In this document: positions 36,463-48,000 of the stretch, in pieces
How positions within the stretch are numbered: position 1 is the first letter of the stretch
Layout: each line of letters starts with the position of its first letter
NCBI RefSeq assembly: GCF_026230105.1
Contig: NC_079485.1
Coordinates: 9,866,872-9,930,871, forward strand
From: Diorhabda sublineata
Taxonomy: Eukaryota > Arthropoda > Insecta > Coleoptera > Chrysomelidae
DNA: 64,000 nucleotides
Reading direction: 5' to 3'
The notes under the pieces: generated by a model
The model's input: the letters and a program-made list of their open reading frames with translations, nothing else
Told to the model about the DNA's origin: nothing
The model's database searches: none
Position numbers and translations under genes: made by a program

Positions 36463-38721
36463 CTACTGTTCTAACCATGAAGGAAATGTCGAGTTAGGAG
36501 TCTTAACTTTGATATTGAACTGTTTCAATGTCGCTTCCAAGGCTTGCTGGTTTCCAGAAAAATATGCTGAGATGGCATTGTGGAAAAGTAGCAACTGCTT
36601 GTGCATCACTTTAATCTAAAAAAGAAGTTGTATGTAACTCAAGTATCAAATGCTTGTTAGCAATTAGTTTACAAAATAATTTACTTCAAGAGTAAGGAGA
36701 CATTGATGGGTCCACAGTCCCACTATAGAACAAAAATAATGTCACATGATGGATAATGAGGATTAGAATGTCATTTCCCCTTTACAAAGACAGTGACTAC
36801 AGGATATTTTGAGTTTTACATTTAGAACAATTAGACAAGGTAACTATTATGATTTTCAAATTAAAACTCAAATAATATATTATTCCAAAAGTTCTTAACA
36901 GGTATAGTTTTTACACTGTACATGTTATTTTGGATTTCATATTATATGAATTTATTATTATTAGAGAAAATAATCACTACATACTCTATTCTCATCCAAA
37001 AATTTCAGTTTAATTGTAACTTCGGCTCTGAGTTTCATGAACTGTTGTCTATGTACTTCATAATTTTGTTGAGCCTCTTCCAGTCCTATTGTTCCATCTG
37101 GTTTAGTGGAAAGAGATTCTAAATCTGTGCGATAAGCATCATATTCAATTCTTGAAGCTTCATATTGTCTTATACTTTGAAGGGTATCTTCAATAGTTTT
37201 GTTACATAATGTGTTTACTGAAGATATAAAAAAATTGAGAGCACCTAGGAGAGTTTCACCATTTTTTGTGAGATTCCTTTGAGTTTCACAGTTATATAAA
37301 AATTCTTCTTGAAGCTCTGGGGACTTCTGAGCAAGATCAGAAAATGCTTCACCCAAGGCATGCTGCAAAATAAATGAGAAATATTTAAAGCATATGACGT
37401 TACAAATAGATTGATTCTATTCACACTGCAAATTACAGAATAAGAATTAATTATTAGAACCATTAGAAATGGTTACTAGATTAGCCAATTGAAAATTGAC
37501 AGTCAATAAGCTTCTAATAGGTATTTTATTTTGTAATGACAAATTGAAACTTCACAATACCAAAAAGAAATTTATAATTTTTAATTATTTCCAAAGGAAA
37601 TCTTGATGGAATTGATAAAATTAATTATATAAATTAACTTATTTGTAAGCAAGTACTTTACCTGAGTCTGCACAACATGATAAAAATGGTTAGTTAATAT
37701 TCTTGTTAATCGAAGAATATTAATATATTTTTTCTGAGTGTCTTTCAATTGTTCTATTCGATTTTCCAATTCTGAAACAATAAGAATGTCAATTATTTTT
37801 ATGTATCACAAAAAATAGTTATATTATATGGGAGACAATGTTATTTTTATCATTATATGTCAATTTAATCGTTTTTGGTCAGAATAAATTTTTTTAATTA
37901 AAAATATCTATTTAAATAATGTGAACAATGCATTGGTAGACAAAAATACACTAAAAGTTGTTATATGTGGCTGCTTAATTTTACTTAGTACTGAATTTCA
38001 TTTTATTAATTACACTATCATATCTTTATATTAGTAGATAAATGAAAATATAAATAAAATAAAAATGTAAGCCAACTTCCTGTTTTCTTTAATAACTGAT
38101 ATTTTAGTAGGCATTTGAAAAAAAGTAATATTAAAAATGGAACAAATGATGTTATTGAATTGAATATATTTGATTAACAATTCACATACCTATGAAACAT
38201 TTATGAGTCATGAAATGAAATTTTTGTATTGTACAAAAATTGATTACTAAATATATATTATTTATATATTAGTATATAAATAACAAATCTCAATTATCAA
38301 AAAGTAACCAGCTATAGGCTTGAAACTGGAGATAGTTGGATATAATTAATAACTTAATTTTGGATACCTTTTAAGGAAATAAATAATTACCTGCATCAAC
38401 TGTTCTAGAAGATTTTCCTAATTTTTCAAACATGATCTGTTTTGTACATTTGTAAGTAGATATGGACCAGTTTTTCAGGTTTTCTATTCGTGATGAATTG
38501 TTTCTGAACAAAGTTGAATCATCATTTGATATAGGAGAATTGAGTACTGATGGAGGATTGCTACCAGTAGATAAGCTCGTTGGGGCAGATCGAGGTAAAT
38601 TAGAGTTACTTGAAGATGATGGCAATGTATTTGTTTTGTTCTCATTTGGTGGCGTATCTTTTAACATATCATGAATACTGGTTCTTTCACCATTTGCTAT
38701 TGGGCTACTAATTTGCGACAT
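36463..38721 (-). CDS. Arfip: Arfaptin (BAR/AH-domain protein), complete, 4 coding exons
   Basis: Arfaptins are dimeric BAR-like proteins that bind Arl1 and Arf/Rac GTPases and curved, PI4P-rich trans-Golgi membranes. Exons on the minus strand: 38721-38391, 37771-37662, 37362-36985, 36615-36463; all GT..AG, phases join, 323 residues. Residues 1-75 are Ser/Asn/Pro-rich and probably disordered. NLKNWSISTYKCTKQ (about 83-97) is the conserved segment just before the domain and includes the amphipathic, membrane-binding part. LGKSSRTVDAELENRIEQL opens the AH domain. KNGETLLGALNFFISSVNTL and YEASRIEYDAYRTDLESL are hallmark blocks. HNAISAYFSGNQQALE and the ending TFPSWLEQ match the usual C-terminus. 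Length is a little under human ARFIP1/2 (about 341-373). The start fits a Met at the head of the open frame; an untranslated first exon may lie upstream. Confidence 0.94.
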
Positions 38722-40647
38722 TTCTATAAAACGCTTACCGCTTCTAATCTATATTATAATTATAGATAGACGCAATGTTATACTATAAATCACATTTGAT
38801 CACAACACTTCGTTTTATAGAGGTATCAGTCTATTTTTTCACATTAACCTTGTATTTTCATTACAACTTCCAGCTACAATTCAAGTGATAACAATGACAT
38901 TTGATGTTTCCAATAAACTTCGAATATAACTACGTGCTCCCATCTATTGTCGGATTTGTATATTATGTGAACATTTATAAGATATTTAATTACCTGAACA
39001 GTTTTTAAATTAATTGTAAATAAAAGTTTCTACTCACCTCAATATTCTAAGTATGTATATAAATCCAAGTTATTTAATAATTTAACGAATAATAAATAGT
39101 AAGACGAAGAAATCTAATTTATCTGAAACCTAGTTTTAAGGTATCTGACACAGATGACTCTGGTAGATACTTATATATTTTAAAATTAAAAACGGGCATC
39201 AGAGATACGAAGATTATAGATTTTTGTTTTCAACATAATATAAAATAATGTATATTTATTTCCTCTCTATCTGTTTTATTATTATCGATTTTCGCAGGGC
39301 TAATGTTTCCTAAAGCTCTTAGAATCTTCATAGGCTGCTTAATTGATTATTATACTGGTGACCATGTGGAGCAGTCTATATCGGTTGTTGGTGGGTAGAA
39401 GTATGGAGAACAACCTCTATTATATGAAAAAGTGCCCATTAAAATGTTTTCAATACGAGCAACGCCATATTTTCATCAGGGTAAATTATAAAGGAAGCGC
39501 CAAATAATATTTATGCTATGGATAACTTTTTGTATACCACAATTTTTTGAAATTTCCAATATTGTACTATAATATTAAATTTTTTAAGTCGGTATACTTC
39601 AATTCATCTACAATTGCTACATTCATTCATTCAAACCTCTTTTTTACACCAGCACAATTTTGGAAGGCTTTTGAGCATATCACTTTTTTAACATTTCTCC
39701 CATATGAAATGTTTATCCTCCATAATCGGTAGAAATAAAACTATAAATTACTAGATTCTTCTAAGTGCTTCAGTTCATACAAATGTGGTGGTACTGAGTA
39801 AAGAAATTAAATGAAGGACGAAGATATAGGAAATTCAAAAACTAAAGATACGGATAAAACGAAAGATGAAATGAGGAAATGGATAAAATACCATGTTAAT
39901 TATAAATAATGTACCAATATTCAAACCAATAATAAATCGACATTAAACTGAAACATGGGCCATTTACTTTTATAATATATTGGTAAATTCAATCTAACTC
40001 TCATATTTACCCTTATTTCTGATCGAAACCAATATAATAGAAATTATACAGGATGTTATTAATGTATAAAGTTATTTTCTATTCCACTGCTGTTAGCATA
40101 TAAAACTTTTCAAACGATTACGACTTAACATGCACAAGGAATTGTTAGACGGTCTATAAATCTATTTGTGGTTTTGTTCATTGTAGTTCTGTATCATGTG
40201 TAAATCGAGATCTTCTATGCAATAAAATCTCAATAAAATTCAGTTAATTGAATTGAGTATTCTTGTTTTTGTTTATTGGCTTTGGAAGCCATCAATTAGT
40301 TAAATTCTTTTTTGTGGCTGTTGAGGTAACACATCAACTAAGAACCTCCCTTTAACATGATTTCCAATCGAAGTTAGTGATATTTTATTTGTTATTGTTA
40401 CTCATTTGCTACTTATCTTTCACTTTTTACGTTTGAGTATATATACAATTATTCAAAAATTGGTGCAAAATGAACTTATATGTATTGCAAATCTAAAGCC
40501 CATATATTCGTCATATTCGAGGCGTCCTACAAACTCAATGCAGCAGTTATTTTGTCGGACAAATTTTTTTCGAATTTCTAGTCATATTACCTACCGAATG
40601 CAAAAGCAGCAGTTTCGGAAAAATTCATAGATAAAAATTTTGTTGCG
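38722..40647. other. Upstream of arfaptin, no further gene seen
   Basis: This contains the arfaptin promoter by position, without a motif I can name. Open frames at 39547-39732 and 40406-40630 show no domain. Confidence 0.4.
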
Positions 40648-41570
40648 CTCACCGAAAGGGAGCTAGCTATATATATGCAAAGTTTCAAGTATTATTACCC
40701 ATTAAGTAGGAAGGGTTTTCTATTGTGAACTATAATTATTGGTGAAAGTGAAACTAATTTCCATACGACAGAAAGCATTTTTGAAGAGGGATATCCCGAT
40801 CGCCCTATATCCAGAGAGATTTTAGATAAGTTTTAACAAACAGGTAGTGAACATGATGCCAAACGATAGGGTCGACCAAATATGGGTATTGATAAACCAA
40901 TTGATATATTTGCAGAAATTGTACTAAGCCCTTCTTTTTTCACAGTACAAGTAAGGTCTACCTGTGTCAGTCATAGCAAAGTACCCAGGGTGTTGACCAA
41001 AACCAAATTTCACCCATACAAATCAAAAATAGTGCATCAACTTTCAGGTGACGACCCCGACTGGATTCTGTAATTCTGTGAAAATAATATGTCCACTACA
41101 ATTCTCCAACAGCCAGACTATGTAGAGACAATTTGTTTTAGTGACGAAAGTAACTTTTTTCTTATTGGAAATAAGAATAATCAGAGACCACATAGTCGTG
41201 TCTCTTTTTTTGAATTTTAATTTAATCAGTGAAGTATATCTCGAGATTTTTGAAAATATAATTGAAACGTCAATTTTTCAAATTCTGGAAGATGGTGCAT
41301 ACTGTTACTTTGCGGTAAGACATTATCTAGATGAGGAATATCCCTTTAGAATGATTGACGACGCGGTCCAATAGATACAGTCACTGTACCTTACACCTTA
41401 AGACTTTTTTCTGTGGGGATACCTCAAATCTAAAGTTAAAGTTGCAGCTCCTGAGAGTATAGACGTTTTAAAATAACGAATTGTTGAAGAATATAGGGCA
41501 ATGTTCCCTGTGAGACGTTTTATCCGAATCACTTGTCATGAGGTCGCATTAAATATAATTGGTTTTAGTT
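40648..41570 (+). pseudogene. Tc1/mariner transposase pseudogene (same class as 26.6 kb)
   Basis: LTERELAIYMQSFKYYYPLS begins the copy, with YPDRPISREILDKF and QTGSEHDAKR as decayed helix-turn-helix and linker. KFHPYKSKIVHQLSGDDPD leads to ICFSDES with the first catalytic Asp near 41130-41150. LEDGAYCYFAVRHYLDEEYP has the second Asp (usual QQDGAP...AVR.YL). TPxDFFLWGYLKSKV near 41396-41440 has a stop in place of the Leu before the third Asp. Many stops and frame shifts make it inactive. It is far more decayed than the 26.6-kb copy and no terminal repeats were seen. Confidence 0.75.
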
Positions 41571-42052
41571 GCTTGGTGACATTACCGATGCCTATTACCT
41601 CACCTGTTGCCACTAGTAGAAAAGCTTACGATAGTACATTTTCGCGCTACAAATTAGTATCACCGTTCAAAAGAAAATAGGGGACTTAGAAGCACTATAT
41701 ATTCTCCAAGTGTACAACAAATTTCTTTAAATTCAGTTTTGTTAAGCTTGATAAAATTGTATCTTTTCTCATTTAATAATGTTCTTTGAAAAAACCTAAT
41801 TTCATATTTTCAAATACTCTACAGAGAGGATGAGTCTATTACCTAGGAAAAAATCTAGTAAAACTCCAATTGAATATTTTATCTCTTACTTTAATAGAAA
41901 CATGTGACTCAGTCTTCATTAACACAGAAGGAAAATTAAAATGAGAAAAGTCAAAGCTCTATACAATGAGGTATATTGACTTACAGATAATTATTTACAT
42001 TTACGTACAATAAATAAGAGAATAAATAAAAAAAAAGAGGAAGAAGCGCGAG
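41571..42052. other. Presumed 3' flank of the FGF gene
   Basis: No coding pattern recognised. By position the FGF 3' UTR falls here, since transcription runs leftward. Confidence 0.35.
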
Positions 42053-45000
42053 TCAGTCAGATTCTATATTGGGATGATTGATGTGTTTAGCATCGGAGAC
42101 AGCCATAGATATGTCAGGAAGTGCAGTGGAGTCGTCCCATTCCCCGTGAGTATATCCATCTAACGCGTAGTCCTCATCATTAGTGGTATCTTCAGATGGT
42201 GTGGTAGTTGGTGTGGTAGTAGGAGTGGTAGTAGTAGGTGTGGTAGTAGGTGTCATAGTTGTGGTGGTTGTCTCAGTATCTATTCTTTTTCTAACGCCTT
42301 TTTTCATCTTCTTTTTCCTTTTCGGATCACTCACTAAAGGTTTGTCACTATTTAACTTATTTTGTTTCTTTTTATTGTTCACATTTCTTTGGCACAGTTC
42401 ACTGTCTTTATCATCGTCACACTTATGAATATTTCGATTTTGCGCCTTATGTTTCGAAACATTTAGTCTTTTTTGACAAAATTCGGGGTCGTTTTCGTCA
42501 TTCGAACATTTTCGTTTCTTCTTACGTTTCCTTTTTTTCGGACAACGCTGGTGAGAAGGATGTATTTTTTGGTTTGTATGTGTTATGGGGGGACACACAT
42601 GGCCGTGGTGCCTCATTGGATGCAGTTCTGGGGCTACATTTCTTGTGAGTACTAGAGTATATGATGATAGTTTTCCCAGCGGTTTTCGAGCTCGTAGGAC
42701 CACCTTCCTGGATTGACCCCGTTGGTTCAGGGCCAGATAAAAAGTCCTCTTTTCATTTGAGTATTTACTGGAAGAGTATGTATTGTAGTTAGATTGTTCG
42801 ATGGTCTCATTGAAAACGCATTCGTCTCCAAACTCTCTCTGAAACAAATAAATAGAATAGGTTAGTTCTAATAGTTTATTTTCAAAAAACTTTTAAACAT
42901 AATTTGTAAAATATTCTAAAAGCAGTAAACTTGAAGGGAGGCCTCTAGGTAATAGTAAATTGTGAGAATACTTAAACAGCTACATTCTGACCCATCAAAC
43001 CTCTCAAAAACATTGAAAATTTAGAGTATTTTTGAGAAGATGCAATGAAAATAGGTCAATGCAAAAGAGAATTTATAGTCCTGGAATAAAGTAATTTTTT
43101 ATTCCGTCAAACCGCCCACGTATATTTCTTTTCTTCCAATAACGAATTAATTTATGTAACTCTGAACATATTGTTGACCCTCTCTCTTATAGGTCACCAG
43201 CCAAGTCTATTCGATATAGTTACTCATATCCCTTAAAAATATGGCTTTCCATGAATGATTGTTGAGGTTAGAGGACTCTATCGAATATATTACTGCCTAA
43301 AGTATTCAGTGCCAATAACAATAACTTTAATTTTCAAAGCCCAATTGCAATGAAATTAGCTGTAACTCATTCGATTAAAAATGTTCCAAGTCCGTATAGT
43401 TATTTAACTTTCTGAGGATACGTATCCTGTAGTTTTAAATATGTAGGCGTTTAAGGAGGTACATACTCGTATTTTCTTGGTTAATTTAAAAGGTGTCACG
43501 TCACTATTATGACATGGTATGTACGTGTAAAATAAACTTTTATTAGGTACCGACTGAGGAGGGTTCGGTATCTCAAATTGGTTGCCCTTATAAGGTATAA
43601 AATACCTCCTAAAGTATTTTGACGTAGGTACATTGTCTCCTTACATACAGCGGGACCGACTTACTATTGGGAATGATTTCGTTTTATGTGGTACACATAA
43701 TTTGAAAGTTTTTTTTCATCGTTAGTTTTGTCTATACCTAATAAATAAAATTTATATATGATGCTGTTTTTTAAATTACCACTTTTGGAATAAGGAATAA
43801 TATTACTAAATTAAAATTATGCGTTTTCTCTACTACCTACTACTATTCAAACTAGTAGTAATTGGCGCTTAACTTTATTAATAGGTATGATGAGAGGTTG
43901 ACTTATAGAACACTTCTTCCAAATGATGTATTATTCACTCCTAGATATGCGAAAAGTGTTGATAGGAACTTATGAGATTATGCATATTTCTATAAACAAA
44001 TTAAATAGCTTTTGTACCGACATTTGGAAGAATCTGTATAGCTTTTTGCATATTTTTTAATTTTTTTATAGCTTCTGATGTATGTATTATCATTTCGATG
44101 TATTATACTGTCAAAACTTGGAAAGTATGAGGCCTTTCTTCTGGTCAAAATTTGTAATTGTATTTGGATGCTGATCATTGGAATCACATATTGATTGGTT
44201 AATGGTTTAATTGATTCAAATTGTGAGATAATGTCAATGTCAAAGGAGAACTCGTTTTGCCTTTGATTCTTGCCGTTAACTATTAAGTAGGAATTTCTCG
44301 ATCTATTGAACATACGTTACAGTTAGACCAACACTTACAATTACACTGTCTGTCGTACGTTTTGATAACCAAGGTATCGTCTTCAGAGAGAGTTTTCCTT
44401 ACGGGATGCGCGTCAGATAGTGTAATTGTGATTGTTGGTGTTGTGGTATTGTATAAAGTGGGTTCAGTATTGTTACCTATAGCAAATATAATTGATCAAC
44501 TAAATGCAAATTTCCGAATATAATGACAATAATTAATTACCAATTCACTAAGTTCACTTTCGGTTTCCACATAGTAATCAAAACGTGTCGCAGATATTGA
44601 AAAATATAATGTTGGTGTAATGACGCGAAGTGTGTGCGGTTAAAGATAATTATTGATTATAATATTCTATTCTACAATTTTTTTTAGACAAGTTTTCTGA
44701 AATGATTGTCGAATTCTTTCCGAAAAATGAGTTTATTTAATGAAACTCAAGTATGTATCATCGATATCCTATTATAACGCGGTTAATGAAACAGAAAATA
44801 TGTGAAACTCTTATATCGCTTTTAGAATATATTTGCCCCACTTATAATTAATTTATTATAAAATTTTCAAAGATTTAACGTGCCGCGATTTGCTTTTCTT
44901 TCTTATTCACTGGTGCCTCCAAGAAATTCGCTCACACTGATAGTTGCATTTCCGTGGTACTCTGATGCTCAAACAATCGTTTACAGTTTCGTGGCAGGTA

Positions 45001-48000
45001 GACATGAACGACGAGTTTAAGTCATTGTTTAAATTTCAAAAAAATTTCGTTATCCATTTAAACGGGGTTTTAAATGAACAATTCGTGATAACTAAAGGAA
45101 TGTACGTATGTATATGAAATTAATTTCAGGTCGCCCTGTATATTTAAAGACAACTGTTTTTATTTTTAATAAATTGGCGAGGAGATAGCCTTTTAGAAAC
45201 GTAAGTAGATGTAATTGTCCATAATACTACTAGCACTAGATATTCATATTCATGCTGAATTGAAACATCGGGATCTCATTTATGGTGTTATGTTATTCTT
45301 ATCTGGGAATCTGCAATAGCACTAAAAATAAAACTTGTCAAAGGAAATCACTATCCCGCTGTCTGTAAATTACAAGGAGGAATGTATAATGGGGGTTGAA
45401 TCTTTGATCTTATCTATATGTATGTATGTATATAGATATGTTCTCTTCGTGCGACATGGTATAACTTTATCCACTATAGGAGGCGATACTGATATCTATC
45501 ACAAATCTCATTCTACAACAGATTGTGTACAAAAAGATAGTTGAGTGATGAGGTATGAGTTTTTATTATACTTTCATTTCGATTGCTTGAAACATAAAAT
45601 AGTCTGAGTGGTAATTTTATTTATTAGAATTCAAATCGACTGTGCAGAAGATAATTCTTTCTCACTTACTCTTTAAATGTTATAATTAATTATTTGTTAA
45701 TAGGTAGTTTAGTAGAATGAAGATTGGAAAAAAAATAATCTGAGTTAACTGAGGAAAATAGAATAGTTTTTTTGGATTCTCTCTTTTCCTGGAAACAAAA
45801 TTATTGAAGAGAAATAAGAAATAATATTCCTTTATTACATCACCTACCAATAAGTTGTTGTTAATTTTTATTTAGTACGAAAATTAATAAATACTGACCC
45901 AAATGAAGAGGAAGGAGAAAGCGGTAAGGACATTAAACGTACCAACAACGATGACAATCAACTAATTGTAAGTAATTTTTCGATATTTAATTTATTTATG
46001 TCATACTAGTTGTTGCTCGTGGTTTGCTCGTATAATCTAGTATAATTCTCAGAGACAATATTATAAAAATTACTGGTAAGTACAGGTAATCTTAGTTTAT
46101 GTTTAGTTTAGAAAAATAATATGTATCTAATAATAATTCTTAAATATTTCACTTCTTTTAATGAGTAGTGTCGAAAAATTATTAAGTACATATATTACAT
46201 ATTTTTTTGCAATACTAAATTAATAAATTTTTTGAAATCGCTACTAACAAACGTCACGAAGTTTATATAAATTTCTATACCCTGTTTTGCACGGTTTGGT
46301 AACTTTTCCACAAATATTTCTCAATGCGTACTTACATTTGTAACGACACATTGGAGCAGCAAATGTTGCTAAATTATTTGGAGAAGAATAGTACTTCATG
46401 CCCCTAAGTTATACAGGCCTGACTATAAAATAAAATTCGATAGTATCAATCTTCAGCCCATTTACTATATTGGGTTATAAATTGAAATTGATGAAGTTTT
46501 CATAAACAACTTTATCTTTTTTCCCCACAAAGAATTATAAAAATACTAATAAATGTGTTTATTATTTTTCAATTTCTAGCCTAGACATAAAAATGTAAGT
46601 ATCTACCCTTCGATGGTTGCATTTTTAAAAGAGCTGAAATACTTATTATTTCGTGATCTTAAACATAAAATTCTAAGATCCTAATTTAAAAACTGACGGA
46701 TTTCCTAGTGTAAAAGGTACCCATAATTTTCATGATTATATCTTTATCATTTTAGTCGGTGTGATGTCAAATCAGTCAGTTAGTTAGTTAGGATATGTTC
46801 TTTTATATATTTAGAAAAAAAATATATTTTAAATTTGTTTGTTTGAATAACATTAAAATCTCATGAATGAAAAATACACGACTTTGTTGTTATAGCTAAT
46901 ATCTCGATTCTTTTAATATAGATTGTATTACATTGGTAATAACTTTGGGAGCCAAAGAACTTTATAAAATCCTTTAGATACATTTGGGAACATAAGTTGT
47001 AAGCAAATACAAGCACTATTTGAAATATAGCTCCGATATATGACGTCAACGTGCTGGCTAACACAAATCATCTAGCCAGGATAGTGTTGTGAATTTTCGA
47101 ATACAGCTGCAGAATTTTTCAGTTCAAATTTCATTTTGTTCTTATAAATTCTTTGTTGTCAGACAGTTGTTGGTTTAAATTTATTTTGTGGTGCATAAAC
47201 TATCAACGGCATCGGTATAATTTCTTGCATTTCATCCAGTTTGTTAAACAAACTGAAGCAATAGTTAATAATCAAATATTTCAATATTTCATGTAATACT
47301 TACCATAAATTAACAAAATCATTAGTTTGTATCCAGATACCTCTGATATTACTAATATTTAATTCAATTTGCATACAAATCAGTGAATCTTGTGAAAAAT
47401 ATTCTCTTTATATTCTTCAATTATCTACAATTAACTATTTAATAAAACGAAATGGATAATTTTTATTTGCTCATCAAAACTGAGAGTGTAACAAGTTGGT
47501 AATAGAGCTTCAAGATACAAACAGTATAATGCAAATAACATTGTGTAAAAAAGGTAAAAATAATCTTCAATCAAATAATAATCAAATAATTTTCAATCTC
47601 AATGCGAAACACTCGAGTTAAAAATATGAAATATCCCAATTATCTCGGAAGCCATTATGTTCTAGAATAAAGAGGCAACAATGTAAATACCACCATAATA
47701 CTCGTCCTTGTTACGAAACCTTTTTAGATCAACATTTATAAAAACCGTACCACCGGTAAAATTGGACCAAAAAATAAAAGTGAAGTTACATAAATTCCCA
47801 CCAAGCTGAAAATCAGTGAAATTGTCTAAAATATAATTAAAAATAAAATATTTCCCTTTCATTCCCATGTATGGGAAAATTTTTATTCAAAGTCAAGGTC
47901 AAAAAATGGGTTTTTCGCGGTAATATGTATCATAAAAATACCTTAGACGTATCAATACTCTTTTTCCTACGAGCCACCGTTTCTGAGATATAACGATTCA

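Noticed and set aside
38462..38674. Plus-strand frame of 70 codons at arfaptin exon 1
   Set aside because: Antisense shadow of a clearly conserved exon.
42183..42655. Plus-strand frames opposite the FGF last exon
   Set aside because: Val-rich and Phe/Leu-rich shadows of the Thr/Pro repeat and Lys-rich tail on the other strand.
44339..44476. Minus-strand exon-like stretch with AG and GTAAGT borders, considered as an upstream FGF exon
   Set aside because: Splicing it to the last FGF exon gives the wrong phase and an immediate stop. It overlaps an inverted repeat, and the true 104-bp exon at 54573-54676 fits perfectly.
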